This document shows positions 1 through 7,882 of a DNA stretch of 54,755 nucleotides, piece after piece. This stretch comes from an uncultured Pelagibacteraceae bacterium (GTDB taxonomy: Bacteria; Pseudomonadota; Alphaproteobacteria; Pelagibacterales; Pelagibacteraceae). A program made the position numbers and the translations under genes. Position 1 is the stretch's first letter. Each line of letters opens with the position of its first letter. The stretch covers positions 1 to 54,755 of the forward strand of contig CACKMG010000004.1 of assembly GCA_902601235.1 (NCBI GenBank). The letters run 5' to 3'. The notes under the pieces are model-generated. The model did no database searches, was not told the origin of the DNA, and saw nothing but the letters and a program-made list of their open reading frames with translations.

Positions 1-2
1 AA

Positions 3-314
3 TTGCCCGATTTTAAAAAAAACCTTTATAATAAAACTAATACTGAAATTGAAATTAATGTTTGGAATAAACAACCGCTGCTAATTAATAATTTGAAAAA
101 AAAAGAGCCAAAAATTAAGCATAAAGTTTATTTTGATAAAAGAAAAAAAATTCAATTAAAAATTCATTTATATTATAAACTATTATTAGGCATAATTTAT
201 AATTACGTTTCGTGGAATGAAGTTCAAAATCACTGTTTATTTGAAAGAAGACCAAATAAATATGATCCTGATACGGTTATGTGGCTTAACTTATATAAAT
301 TTAAAAAAAATTAA
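3..314 (+). CDS. C-terminal end of an unidentified protein (cut by window edge)
   Basis: The reading frame is open from the first bases of the window to a TAA stop at 314, so this is the 3' end of a gene that begins outside. The visible 100 or so residues are Lys/Asn-rich and carry no motif I recognise. The end contains an FERRPNKYDP stretch that may be the conserved tail of a larger enzyme. An in-frame TTG lies at position 3, but nothing supports it as a true start. It converges on the cytidylyltransferase gene with only 19 bp between the two stops. Function unknown. Confidence 0.55.
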   Translation: MPDFKKNLYNKTNTEIEINVWNKQPLLINNLKKKEPKIKHKVYFDKRKKIQLKIHLYYKLLLGIIYNYVSWNEVQNHCLFERRPNKYDPDTVMWLNLYKFKKN

Positions 315-333
315 TTTTATTTTGAAATAACTT

Positions 334-1020
334 TTATTTTTTTGAGTTTTGAATTTTTTGTTTTGCTCTGATTAAATCTGTAAAATTATCAATGTCTATT
401 ATATCATTTTTTTCTTCATAGCATTCTATTTTAGACTGAAATAGTTTTTTACCTTTTTCAATTGTTTTTTTTTTTGAAAAATAGATTTGTCCAGTATCAT
501 AATAATGTACTTTCAATTTTTGTGTTCCATAATTAAATTTTCTTGAATTTAGTGGTAAAATTTTTTTATTTTTAAAATGTAAAGCTCGGTCAATAGGATG
601 ATTGAATTCCTTTATCACCATGAAATGATCTGCTTTACTTTTTATAAATAATTTAAGCATTTTAATGATATAATTTTTTTTTACAAAAATAGCTGTAGGA
701 TAAATATAACAAATTATATCGAATTGATATTTTACTTTAATTCTTTTAACAGTATCTTTGATAACCTCAAAAACTGGTGTTTTATCGTCTGATAAATTTT
801 TTCTTCTTAAAAATGGAACCTTTGCTCCATCTTTTTCTGCGATTAATTTTATTTTTTTTGAGTCTGTGCTAACAAAAATATCTTTAAAACATTTACTTTT
901 CTTTAAGTTTTCAATAACATGAGAAATCATTGGTTTACCACCAATTTTTCTTATATTTTTAAAAGGAATTCTTTTGCTCCCATATCTAGCTGGAATTATA
1001 CATATAATTTTTTTTTTCAT
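334..1020 (-). CDS. pseF: CMP-pseudaminic acid synthetase-like cytidylyltransferase
   Basis: This is a 228-aa acylneuraminate cytidylyltransferase family protein. It should transfer CMP from CTP to a nine-carbon 2-keto-3-deoxy sugar acid in the cytoplasm. The N-terminal nucleotide-binding signature IIPARYGSKRIPFKN is at residues 8-22. YPTAIF at about 107-112 and HYYDTGQIYF at about 172-181 are typical of the PseF branch rather than NeuA. The start is an ATG. Pseudaminic acid synthase (pseI at 9384) and pseB/pseC (24992-27142) are in the same window but not adjacent, so the pathway is dispersed. It is the last gene of a minus-strand run. A second member of the family is at 24166-24903. The exact sugar acid is inferred, not proven. 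Confidence 0.85.
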   Translation of the reverse strand: MKKKIICIIPARYGSKRIPFKNIRKIGGKPMISHVIENLKKSKCFKDIFVSTDSKKIKLIAEKDGAKVPFLRRKNLSDDKTPVFEVIKDTVKRIKVKYQFDIICYIYPTAIFVKKNYIIKMLKLFIKSKADHFMVIKEFNHPIDRALHFKNKKILPLNSRKFNYGTQKLKVHYYDTGQIYFSKKKTIEKGKKLFQSKIECYEEKNDIIDIDNFTDLIRAKQKIQNSKK

Positions 1021-1050
1021 AAATTATTTTTATATTAACATTTGTTATTA

Positions 1051-1242
1051 TTAATTTAAATATTTTGTAAACTTTTTAAGTTTGTAGGATAAAAATTTCG
1101 CACCCTTTTCAGAAAAATGAATATGATCTCTGTAAATTTTATTTAAGTCATCTGTTAATAATTTACATTTTCTTTCTAATGTATTGCAGAATAATTCTCG
1201 TCTAGAAACAAAATTAATATTTTTTTCTCTTAATATTTTTTT
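1051..1242 (-). pseudogene. Displaced C-terminal end of the SGNH domain of the acyltransferase
   Basis: Reading the minus strand from the A7 run (1242-1236) in the frame that one extra A would restore gives 63 residues ending in TAA at 1051. The translation contains ELFCNTLERKCKLL and then DHIHFSEKGAKFL. This is the classic Cys-containing segment and the Asp-x-x-His block of SGNH acyltransferase domains. The intact paralogue at 32809-34851 ends with the equivalent DDDHLSSLGSKKI. There is no independent start codon or ribosome-binding site, so this is the tail of the preceding gene and not a separate gene. The reconstructed full-length protein would be about 637 aa (1051-2963). Confidence 0.78.
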
Positions 1243-2963
1243 GCTAAATCTAAATTCTCTCTTTTTTCGTATTCAATTGAATCTAAATATACTTTTCTTT
1301 CAATCTTATCTAATTCAATTCTATCTGGTAAAGAATTATTCTTGTATATATAGGTATCTAGTCGATTTAAATTATTTTTATATTTAATATAAAAATCATT
1401 TAGAAAAATAACATATCTTTTTTTATCTTTTTTAATTAAATCGATTATTTCGATTAATTTCTCCAGATCGGTAGTATGGGATGCCAAAACTATAAAATCA
1501 GCTTTTTCATATTGTTTATGAATATATTTGGTAAACTCAATTTTCCTACATTTTGTTATATTATTTAATAAAAAATCTTTAAAACATTCTAGTTGATAAT
1601 TATGTGTCCACGTTCTTATTTTTGGAGAAAATACATAAGAATAATAGTCTCTATTTAACTCGTCTGAAAAATAAAACATTCTTTGTAAATCTTCAGCAAC
1701 TGAATTTCCTACAATAAGCATATTCTTTCTTTCAGAAAAATTATCATAATTATAATTCATTTCAAAGTCTCTGTGATTTTGACTAAATTTCTGAATATTT
1801 AATAATTCATGAAAACGAGAGGGGAATCCATTCTGTTTAATAATACTGATGGAAAAACTAACTATTAAAAATATAAAAAATAAAATCAAAATTGATAATT
1901 TTTTAAAATTAATTTTTTGTTTTTTTCTTGCTGGTTGTTCAATAAAAAAATACGAAATAATAGATAACAAAAAAATGATTATTATTAATTCTATTTTATT
2001 GAAATCAAAAAGCTTTCCATCATCAATCCTTGAAAATACGAAGATAGGGTAGTGCCACAAATAGAGAGAGTAAGAAATAACGCCAATACCTACAAATATT
2101 TTATTTGATAAAATATTTTTTATAATTGTATTATTATTTGTAAAAAAAATTATTAAGCATGTTCCAATAATTGGAACTAAAGCTAAAAGAGATGGATGTC
2201 TCATCCCATCTTCAAATAAAAAAAGAACAGAAATTAAAATCAAAATGATACCAATAAAACAAAATATATTACTCAAAATTATTGATTTATTTTTGAATTT
2301 AGATTTTATTTGTAAGTATGCCAAAATTGTTCCTGCTAATAATTCCCAACCCCTCGAAGGAAGCATGTAAAAATTGAAATTGAAATGTTTAATACTTGCC
2401 CATTCAGCAAATGTTAAACTAATAAAAAAACCTAAAAATAGTATGTGTAAAAAAAATTTTTTTAAAAATTTAAATATAAAGATAAATACTATTGGGAAAA
2501 GTATATAAAATTGTTCCTCTATTGCCAATGACCACGTATGAAGGAATGGTTGGAATAAACCTCCGATAGCCCCATATCTCAAACCACTATAATGAAAATA
2601 CATATTAGAACTAAAAAATATGGAAGAAATAGCTGATTGACTAAACTCAATAAATCTATGTGATAAAAGATAATACCAAGCAAGAGGAAATGAGCAAATA
2701 ATAACAAAAATTAATACTGGTAATATTCTTCTAATTCTTCTTTCGTAGAAATTGGAATAAGAAAACTTGTTAGTAAGAATTAATTCTTTTAAAATTATAG
2801 AAGAAATTAAATAACCCGAAATAACAAAAAAAATATCAACTCCTAAAAAACCACCTTTAAAAAATTGTGAATTAAAAATTTGAATTTCAGCATGATATAA
2901 AATGACTGACAATACAGCGATTGCTCTTAATCCATCTATTTCAGGTCTATAATTTATTTTCAT
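1230..2963 (-). CDS. Acyltransferase-3 / SGNH surface-glycan O-acyltransferase, frameshifted near the 3' end
   Basis: This is an OafA/YrhL-like membrane O-acyltransferase. It opens with RPEIDGLRAIAVLSVILYH, then GVDIFFVISGYL and about ten hydrophobic segments up to residue ~370. A soluble SGNH-type domain follows from about residue 410; its block I reads GNS rather than the usual GDS. It would acylate (usually acetylate) a glycan across the membrane. The frame stops at 1230, before the catalytic Asp-His block of the SGNH domain. The missing end is present in another frame just downstream (1051-1242), displaced at an A7 run (T1236-T1242 on the given strand). The intact homologue at 32809-34851 shows the expected layout. 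Either the gene is broken, or expression needs frameshifting or slippage, or this is a base-call error. Confidence 0.85.
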   Translation of the reverse strand: MKINYRPEIDGLRAIAVLSVILYHAEIQIFNSQFFKGGFLGVDIFFVISGYLISSIILKELILTNKFSYSNFYERRIRRILPVLIFVIICSFPLAWYYLLSHRFIEFSQSAISSIFFSSNMYFHYSGLRYGAIGGLFQPFLHTWSLAIEEQFYILFPIVFIFIFKFLKKFFLHILFLGFFISLTFAEWASIKHFNFNFYMLPSRGWELLAGTILAYLQIKSKFKNKSIILSNIFCFIGIILILISVLFLFEDGMRHPSLLALVPIIGTCLIIFFTNNNTIIKNILSNKIFVGIGVISYSLYLWHYPIFVFSRIDDGKLFDFNKIELIIIIFLLSIISYFFIEQPARKKQKINFKKLSILILFFIFLIVSFSISIIKQNGFPSRFHELLNIQKFSQNHRDFEMNYNYDNFSERKNMLIVGNSVAEDLQRMFYFSDELNRDYYSYVFSPKIRTWTHNYQLECFKDFLLNNITKCRKIEFTKYIHKQYEKADFIVLASHTTDLEKLIEIIDLIKKDKKRYVIFLNDFYIKYKNNLNRLDTYIYKNNSLPDRIELDKIERKVYLDSIEYEKRENLDLAKKY

Positions 2964-2994
2964 GGTTTTAAGTTATAATTTTTAATCTAATTGG

Positions 2995-3651
2995 TTAATT
3001 TTTAATTATGTATGATGGTCTACAAGGAAAATCAAATTTACTTATCCTTAATTTTTTATTCTTTATAAACTGATTTATTGCTTCAGTAGTGTTTGGAATA
3101 TGTTTATAGTCATCAATGAGTATAATTCCGTTTTTTACAATAAATGGGTATAAATTTTCTAAAACATATTTTGTTGCTTCGTAAACATCCAAGTCTAAAT
3201 GCAATAACGAAATTTTTCTTTTTTTTCTCAAAAATAAATTCAGAGTTTTTAAGATATCACCCTCAATTAAAGAGTAATTGTTGAAATTTTTTTTCAGTAG
3301 ATTATCGAGATCTTTTTTTTTTATACCATAACCTGACTTATCATTATGTCTAACAGAAAAAGCCTTATCTTCTTTTGTTCCACTATCTGGAAATTTACCA
3401 AAAGCATCGAAAGCAAAAAATTTTTTTTTTGCTTTAAAAATTTTGTTAAAGTTCATAAATCTGCTTAAACTTGCACCCCTAAAAACACCGCATTCTACTA
3501 TGTCTCCTCTTAAATTTTTTACTCTATTAAAGATCTCATAGTGAGCAATAAATTTTGAAATTCTTTCCGGTGTTGCTTTTAAATAAAAAGTGTTCTCTGC
3601 TTCCCATTGACCGATTTTTTTTATTATTCTAATATAATTTTTCTTAGTCAT
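2995..3651 (-). CDS. TylF/MycF-family sugar O-methyltransferase
   Basis: This 218-aa SAM-dependent methyltransferase belongs to the macrocin-O-methyltransferase (TylF) type. The SAM-binding region reads DIVECGVFRGASLSRFM at about residues 50-66. FAFDAFGKFPDSGT follows, then the acidic LHLDLDVYEATKYVLENLYP and ILIDDY segments that hold the metal and acceptor in this family. It probably methylates a hydroxyl of a nucleotide sugar or glycan. Its ATG overlaps the stop of the upstream 526-aa gene by one base, so the two are translationally linked. Two related enzymes are in the window (16902-17672 and, more distantly, 35921-36652). The acceptor sugar cannot be told from sequence. Confidence 0.85.
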   Translation of the reverse strand: MTKKNYIRIIKKIGQWEAENTFYLKATPERISKFIAHYEIFNRVKNLRGDIVECGVFRGASLSRFMNFNKIFKAKKKFFAFDAFGKFPDSGTKEDKAFSVRHNDKSGYGIKKKDLDNLLKKNFNNYSLIEGDILKTLNLFLRKKRKISLLHLDLDVYEATKYVLENLYPFIVKNGIILIDDYKHIPNTTEAINQFIKNKKLRISKFDFPCRPSYIIKN

Positions 3652-5231
3652 TAAAATAGATGATCACCACCAACAGATCCATTTTTTGAAATATCTAAAT
3701 ACCATCCATTAACAAAAGGGTTATCACTTTGAATTGTCATCCATCCAGTATTTTTTCTTAAAAAATCTTTAATCTTAATCTGTTTATTTAAACAAAAAAA
3801 ATAATTTCCATTTTTAGGTATTATTACCTTTTTACTCATAAATTTATCATTGTAATTATTCCAAATTTTTAAATGTAAATTTGCTTTTTTATGTTTAGAT
3901 TTTAAATAACTTAAATTAGAAAGAAGAATCTGAGAATTATTTTTATTTAATAATAAACCCCACTTAAAACTAGTTTTTTTTCTCTCAAAATTATTAATTG
4001 GGACGTGAGCATTGAAGCAAATATTACTTTCAAAAGAATTACTAGCTTCCTCAAATTTACCAATGTTTAAACCAAACTTGAGTCGTGTAAGAATTTTATC
4101 TTTGTAAGTGGTATAAATTTTACAAAAATAGTTATTATCTTTTTTAAGAAAAATTTTATTCATTTCAATAATATTATTAATATTCAAAAATTTTGGACTA
4201 TTAAATTTTTTATCAATTTTTAGAAATTTTTTTACTTTTCCAATCATTCTGCCATTTTGATCAAAAATTATAAGATTTAAATCAAATTTGTTTTTAGAAA
4301 AGTTTGGATAAACTGCAAGTTCTGTTTTCATATTTTGTTTTATTAAAAGAGGTATAGCGACGTAAGTATCATCATATAACTTTGGATTTGGGTTTTTCCA
4401 GTATTGTGATTTATCATTTTTGTTTGAAAGGTCATAATAAGTATGTGTTATTGAGGAATCATATTTTTCTTTATCAAATGAACCAGCTAAAAATCTCGGG
4501 AAAAAAGATTTAAAATTGTGATGAATTTTTACTATTCCCTTTTTATTTTGAAAAAAATTTCTGTCTTCCTTACTTAAGAAAAAATTAAAACAAGTTTCAT
4601 AAGCTGCTAATTTTTTAAACTTAAGGATTTTTTTCTTTTCTTGACCATAAAAATTTACAAATTTTAATAAAATATTAAAATTTTTTAATCCCCTGTTTCC
4701 ATTAACAAAGGAAAAAAATGGAACCAAATTTTTACTAGGCAAAACATCAAATCCAGTCTCTGGGACTTTAAACTTATTATTAGAATATTCATCGTCTATA
4801 TCATTATAAATTCTTCCACAAGTGTGAACTGCACTTGAATTATTTACTCCATCAAAATTAATAACAAATGCTGGATATGGATAAACCATGTCATATTTAG
4901 AGATAACTTCTAGTTCAATCGATCCAACAAATAAACTTTGGAACTTGTTAAAATTAACTTCTTTTTTTAAATTTATAGTATAACTCTTAACTTGATTTAT
5001 ATATCTAATAAATTTTTTTAAAATTTTTCCATTTTTGCTTCTAATTGTAAATAAAACCTTTACTTTTTTTATATTTCTTTTAATGAGCCAATAGCCCAAA
5101 AAATGAACATTTACGTTAAGTTTTTTGTTCAGCATAAATGGAAAAATAGCTGAGGAACGAAATATTGGTTTTCTTATATCTTTTTTTAAAAAAGATGAAG
5201 TTGATACGAGGTGATCTTTGTAAGTTTTCAT
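3651..5231 (-). CDS. Unknown 526-aa protein, glycan-island associated
   Basis: I do not recognise a family. The protein has no signal peptide and no clear membrane segment. It is rich in alternating hydrophobic/polar strands (for example VKVLFTIRSKNGKILKKFI and KFDLNLIIFDQNGRMIG), which suggests repeated beta-sandwich domains. Landmark stretches are AVHTCGRIYNDID near residue 135 and a C-terminal GWYLDISKNGSVGGDHLF with clustered Gly, Asp and His. It overlaps the downstream TylF-type methyltransferase by one base and lies downstream of a GT-B gene, so a role in making or modifying the same glycan is likely. This is inferred from position only. The length is intact and base use is like the neighbours. 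Confidence 0.7.
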   Translation of the reverse strand: MKTYKDHLVSTSSFLKKDIRKPIFRSSAIFPFMLNKKLNVNVHFLGYWLIKRNIKKVKVLFTIRSKNGKILKKFIRYINQVKSYTINLKKEVNFNKFQSLFVGSIELEVISKYDMVYPYPAFVINFDGVNNSSAVHTCGRIYNDIDDEYSNNKFKVPETGFDVLPSKNLVPFFSFVNGNRGLKNFNILLKFVNFYGQEKKKILKFKKLAAYETCFNFFLSKEDRNFFQNKKGIVKIHHNFKSFFPRFLAGSFDKEKYDSSITHTYYDLSNKNDKSQYWKNPNPKLYDDTYVAIPLLIKQNMKTELAVYPNFSKNKFDLNLIIFDQNGRMIGKVKKFLKIDKKFNSPKFLNINNIIEMNKIFLKKDNNYFCKIYTTYKDKILTRLKFGLNIGKFEEASNSFESNICFNAHVPINNFERKKTSFKWGLLLNKNNSQILLSNLSYLKSKHKKANLHLKIWNNYNDKFMSKKVIIPKNGNYFFCLNKQIKIKDFLRKNTGWMTIQSDNPFVNGWYLDISKNGSVGGDHLF

Positions 5232-5318
5232 TTAATACTTAATTGATTTTACTTAAAATAACTTATTAAAGAATATAACAGAGAATTTTATAAAAAAATA
5301 GGTCAATTAATTTAAATA

Positions 5319-6929
5319 TCAATTTTGATGAGTTATATTAATTACGTGATCTTTAGATTCTATAAAATTTTTAATTGTTTGAATAATTTCGGACTCTTTT
5401 TTTTGTGTAACATTTTGAATCCAATAATCATAAAATTTATAGCTATTAATACTTGAATAATCCCCAACATATTTCATGAAATATTCTAAATCTTTAATTA
5501 ACCAATTTTTAGTGTAATAAATATGTTTCATAAAATAATATTCATAAATTTCTGAATTTTCTATTTCAAGGTTTTTCTTTTCAAAATTAAGAATTAAATC
5601 TTCATATTCTTTTAAATTTTTAGGATGGAAATTAAAGTTATAATTACAATGAGTATTATTTGCATTAGCATTTATTACAGGTATATTAAAAAGTGCATAC
5701 TCTAGCCCCACAGAACCATAGACTGTTAATGCACAATCAATACCCTCATCTATTATTTGATTATGGGGATAATTATTTGGTAATTTAATAATATGAGGAT
5801 ATTTTTTAATAAAGTCATTAATTACTTTTTCAGTTTGTGGTTGATAAATTTGAAATTTTCCAGAAAAATTAGGTCTATTTTTAATATACCATTCATAATC
5901 TGTTTTTTTTGAAATTTTTCCTAAATATTCTAACCATTCATAAAAATCTACGAATAAATTTTTTCCTTGAGCATGAATTGCGTCAAAAAAATCATGAGGA
6001 AATATAACAAATTTTTTTTTTTTATTTTTTTTGTTAATTAAACTTGGAAGAAAATTATTTCCAAAAGATGAAATTTCTGATGTTATTAAGTCTGACTTTA
6101 CACCTGCGGTTCCGGATAATCTGTATTCAATTTTTTTTTTTGCAAGTTTGATACCTTCTGTTTTGATATCATTTTTAATTAATTTGAAAGTATTTTTAAA
6201 TTCAATGAATTCTCCATGCTGATATTTCATTTTACTATCAATTTTGCTAAGTTTTCGAAAATTGACACAATAAGTTGGAATATCTTTGTTAATGGCTATT
6301 CTTAAAGGGATCGCATAAGAGTAAACAGAATGAACTCCAATTATAGCTTTTATATTTTTTTTTCTGAAGTAACTTTCCCAAAAAAAATAAAGTTTAAAGA
6401 AGTCATTTAAAAAAGTGTAGAAGTCTTTATCAATTAAAATTGTCGGTTTTTTCTTAAATTTTAAATAAGTATCATATATAAGATCACCTAATTCCACATT
6501 ATTGATTTTAATATCTAGAATATCTTTTTTTGTTTTGATTTTATCTTTAAAAATGAGAAATTTTTCTTTAGCTTTATCTGTCATTTCTCTATTTATTTCT
6601 GGCTTAAAAATTTCTCTTACACCGAATGACCTAAAAATTGAAAAATTTTTTAGATTCAATTTATCTCCCAAAAACCACCTTATTTTATTTATTAAACTTT
6701 CCTCTAAGGGTGAGGCAATCATTTTATAATTAAAATATCCTACTAAATTACTGTTATATTTTTCGCTTAAATAATTTGCAAAATAAGAAACAGGAACATG
6801 ATATGATTGAAATGCGTTGAATTCTAATAGTATACTATTATCACTATTTCTTTTTGTATGTTTGAATTTTTTTTTGAAAAAAAATTTTAACTTATTATTT
6901 ACAATAAGTTCATTTAAAAATTTAACCAT
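5319..6929 (-). CDS. GT-B-like capsule-type glycosyltransferase (KpsS/LipB-like C-terminal half)
   Basis: This is a 536-aa cytoplasmic protein. The C-terminal half resembles capsular polysaccharide transferases. KFVIFPHDFFDAIHAQG leads into WYIKNRPN, and then IDCALTVYGSVGLEYALFN followed by IPVINA. In KpsS/LipB and CDP-glycerophosphotransferase-like GT-B enzymes the latter is the nucleotide-sugar site (x-x-S-x-x-G-x-E with PVI). The N-terminal half is divergent. It is the first gene of a minus-strand run and faces the divergent LicD-like gene across 58 bp, which should hold both promoters. Donor and acceptor are unknown. Confidence 0.65.
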   Translation of the reverse strand: MVKFLNELIVNNKLKFFFKKKFKHTKRNSDNSILLEFNAFQSYHVPVSYFANYLSEKYNSNLVGYFNYKMIASPLEESLINKIRWFLGDKLNLKNFSIFRSFGVREIFKPEINREMTDKAKEKFLIFKDKIKTKKDILDIKINNVELGDLIYDTYLKFKKKPTILIDKDFYTFLNDFFKLYFFWESYFRKKNIKAIIGVHSVYSYAIPLRIAINKDIPTYCVNFRKLSKIDSKMKYQHGEFIEFKNTFKLIKNDIKTEGIKLAKKKIEYRLSGTAGVKSDLITSEISSFGNNFLPSLINKKNKKKKFVIFPHDFFDAIHAQGKNLFVDFYEWLEYLGKISKKTDYEWYIKNRPNFSGKFQIYQPQTEKVINDFIKKYPHIIKLPNNYPHNQIIDEGIDCALTVYGSVGLEYALFNIPVINANANNTHCNYNFNFHPKNLKEYEDLILNFEKKNLEIENSEIYEYYFMKHIYYTKNWLIKDLEYFMKYVGDYSSINSYKFYDYWIQNVTQKKESEIIQTIKNFIESKDHVINITHQN

Positions 6930-6987
6930 TTTTTTTATATTTATTTAATAAGAACTATACTAAATACTAATTATTATATTAAAATAA

Positions 6988-7827
6988 ATGAAAAAAAAAA
7001 TAGTTATATTTGGTGTGGGATATTACGGTAGAAACGCATTTAGAGTTTCTAAATATAAAAATTACAAAACTATTTTTTTTGTTGACAATAATTTTAAATA
7101 TTTGAAAAAAAAAATCATGGGGACTAAAGTGTATAGTCCGAAAGTTTTAAAAAAAGATCATAGAAATTTTAATTATATAATTCTCACAGGAAGACATATT
7201 GATGAAATGAGGAGTCAATTATTGGAATTTAAAATTGATAAAAAAAAAATTCTGACATGGGGGAAAAAAGATCTAAAACTAAAAAAAAAGTATTTTATCC
7301 AAAGAAGTAAAGATATTTATAATTCTTTAAAAAAATTAGTTTCTTATTTTAAGAAATATAAGATTAACTTTTGGTTGGATCATGGGTCGTTATTATTCGT
7401 AACCAGAAAACAAGATTTAGCTGATACTTATGATGTTGATCTTATATTAAATGTAAAAGATTTATCAAAACTAGAGAGGATTTGTAAACAAATATGTAAT
7501 AAATATAAAAATTATTACTACAAAACTCAATTATACCACTCATACCTTTTAAAAAAAAAAATTAAAAAAATAGTATTATTTAAAACAAGTGGCAAAAATA
7601 AGAATTATGAACCTGCTATATTTGAATTTAATTTATTAGTGAATAAAAATAAAAAATTTGAAAATTTAGCAAAAAATAAAATTTTCTCTAAAAATTTCTG
7701 GAAAAAAAAAATCTTTTTGAAATACAAAGAAATATTTCTTCCAGTTCCCTTTTGTCACACTAAGTACTTAAATATTGTTTATGGTGATAACTGGAAAACA
7801 AAATTGAATTTTTATAAAAATAGTTGA
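6988..7827 (+). CDS. LicD-like phosphotransferase with N-terminal Rossmann-like domain
   Basis: This is a 279-aa, apparently two-domain protein. Residues 1-95 start with IVIFGVGYYGRNAF (Gly-rich loop at 9-14) and IFFVDNN. This looks like the PglD-type or FkbM-associated small-molecule binding Rossmann domain. Residues ~105-279 match LicD family nucleotidyltransferase-fold proteins: WLDHGSLLF (129-137), an acidic pair in TYDVDLIL (Asp149, Asp151), and a C-terminal LPVPFCHTKYLNIVYGDNWK like the P-x-P...YL...YG-x-W end of LicD. LicD proteins move phosphocholine-like groups from CDP carriers onto glycans. In this window a CDP-activated phosphonate is a conceivable donor, but that is inference. 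It starts a four-gene plus-strand run. Confidence 0.7.
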   Translation: MKKKIVIFGVGYYGRNAFRVSKYKNYKTIFFVDNNFKYLKKKIMGTKVYSPKVLKKDHRNFNYIILTGRHIDEMRSQLLEFKIDKKKILTWGKKDLKLKKKYFIQRSKDIYNSLKKLVSYFKKYKINFWLDHGSLLFVTRKQDLADTYDVDLILNVKDLSKLERICKQICNKYKNYYYKTQLYHSYLLKKKIKKIVLFKTSGKNKNYEPAIFEFNLLVNKNKKFENLAKNKIFSKNFWKKKIFLKYKEIFLPVPFCHTKYLNIVYGDNWKTKLNFYKNS

Positions 7828-7882
7828 CTTTGTGATAAATATGGTAGAATGAACTTCACTATATTGCTTAAAAAATTCATTC

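Noticed and set aside
1184..1387. Small plus-strand open frame across the end of the frameshifted acyltransferase
   Set aside because: Low-complexity Phe/Leu/Asn sequence, opposite to the real SGNH-coding sequence; a shadow.
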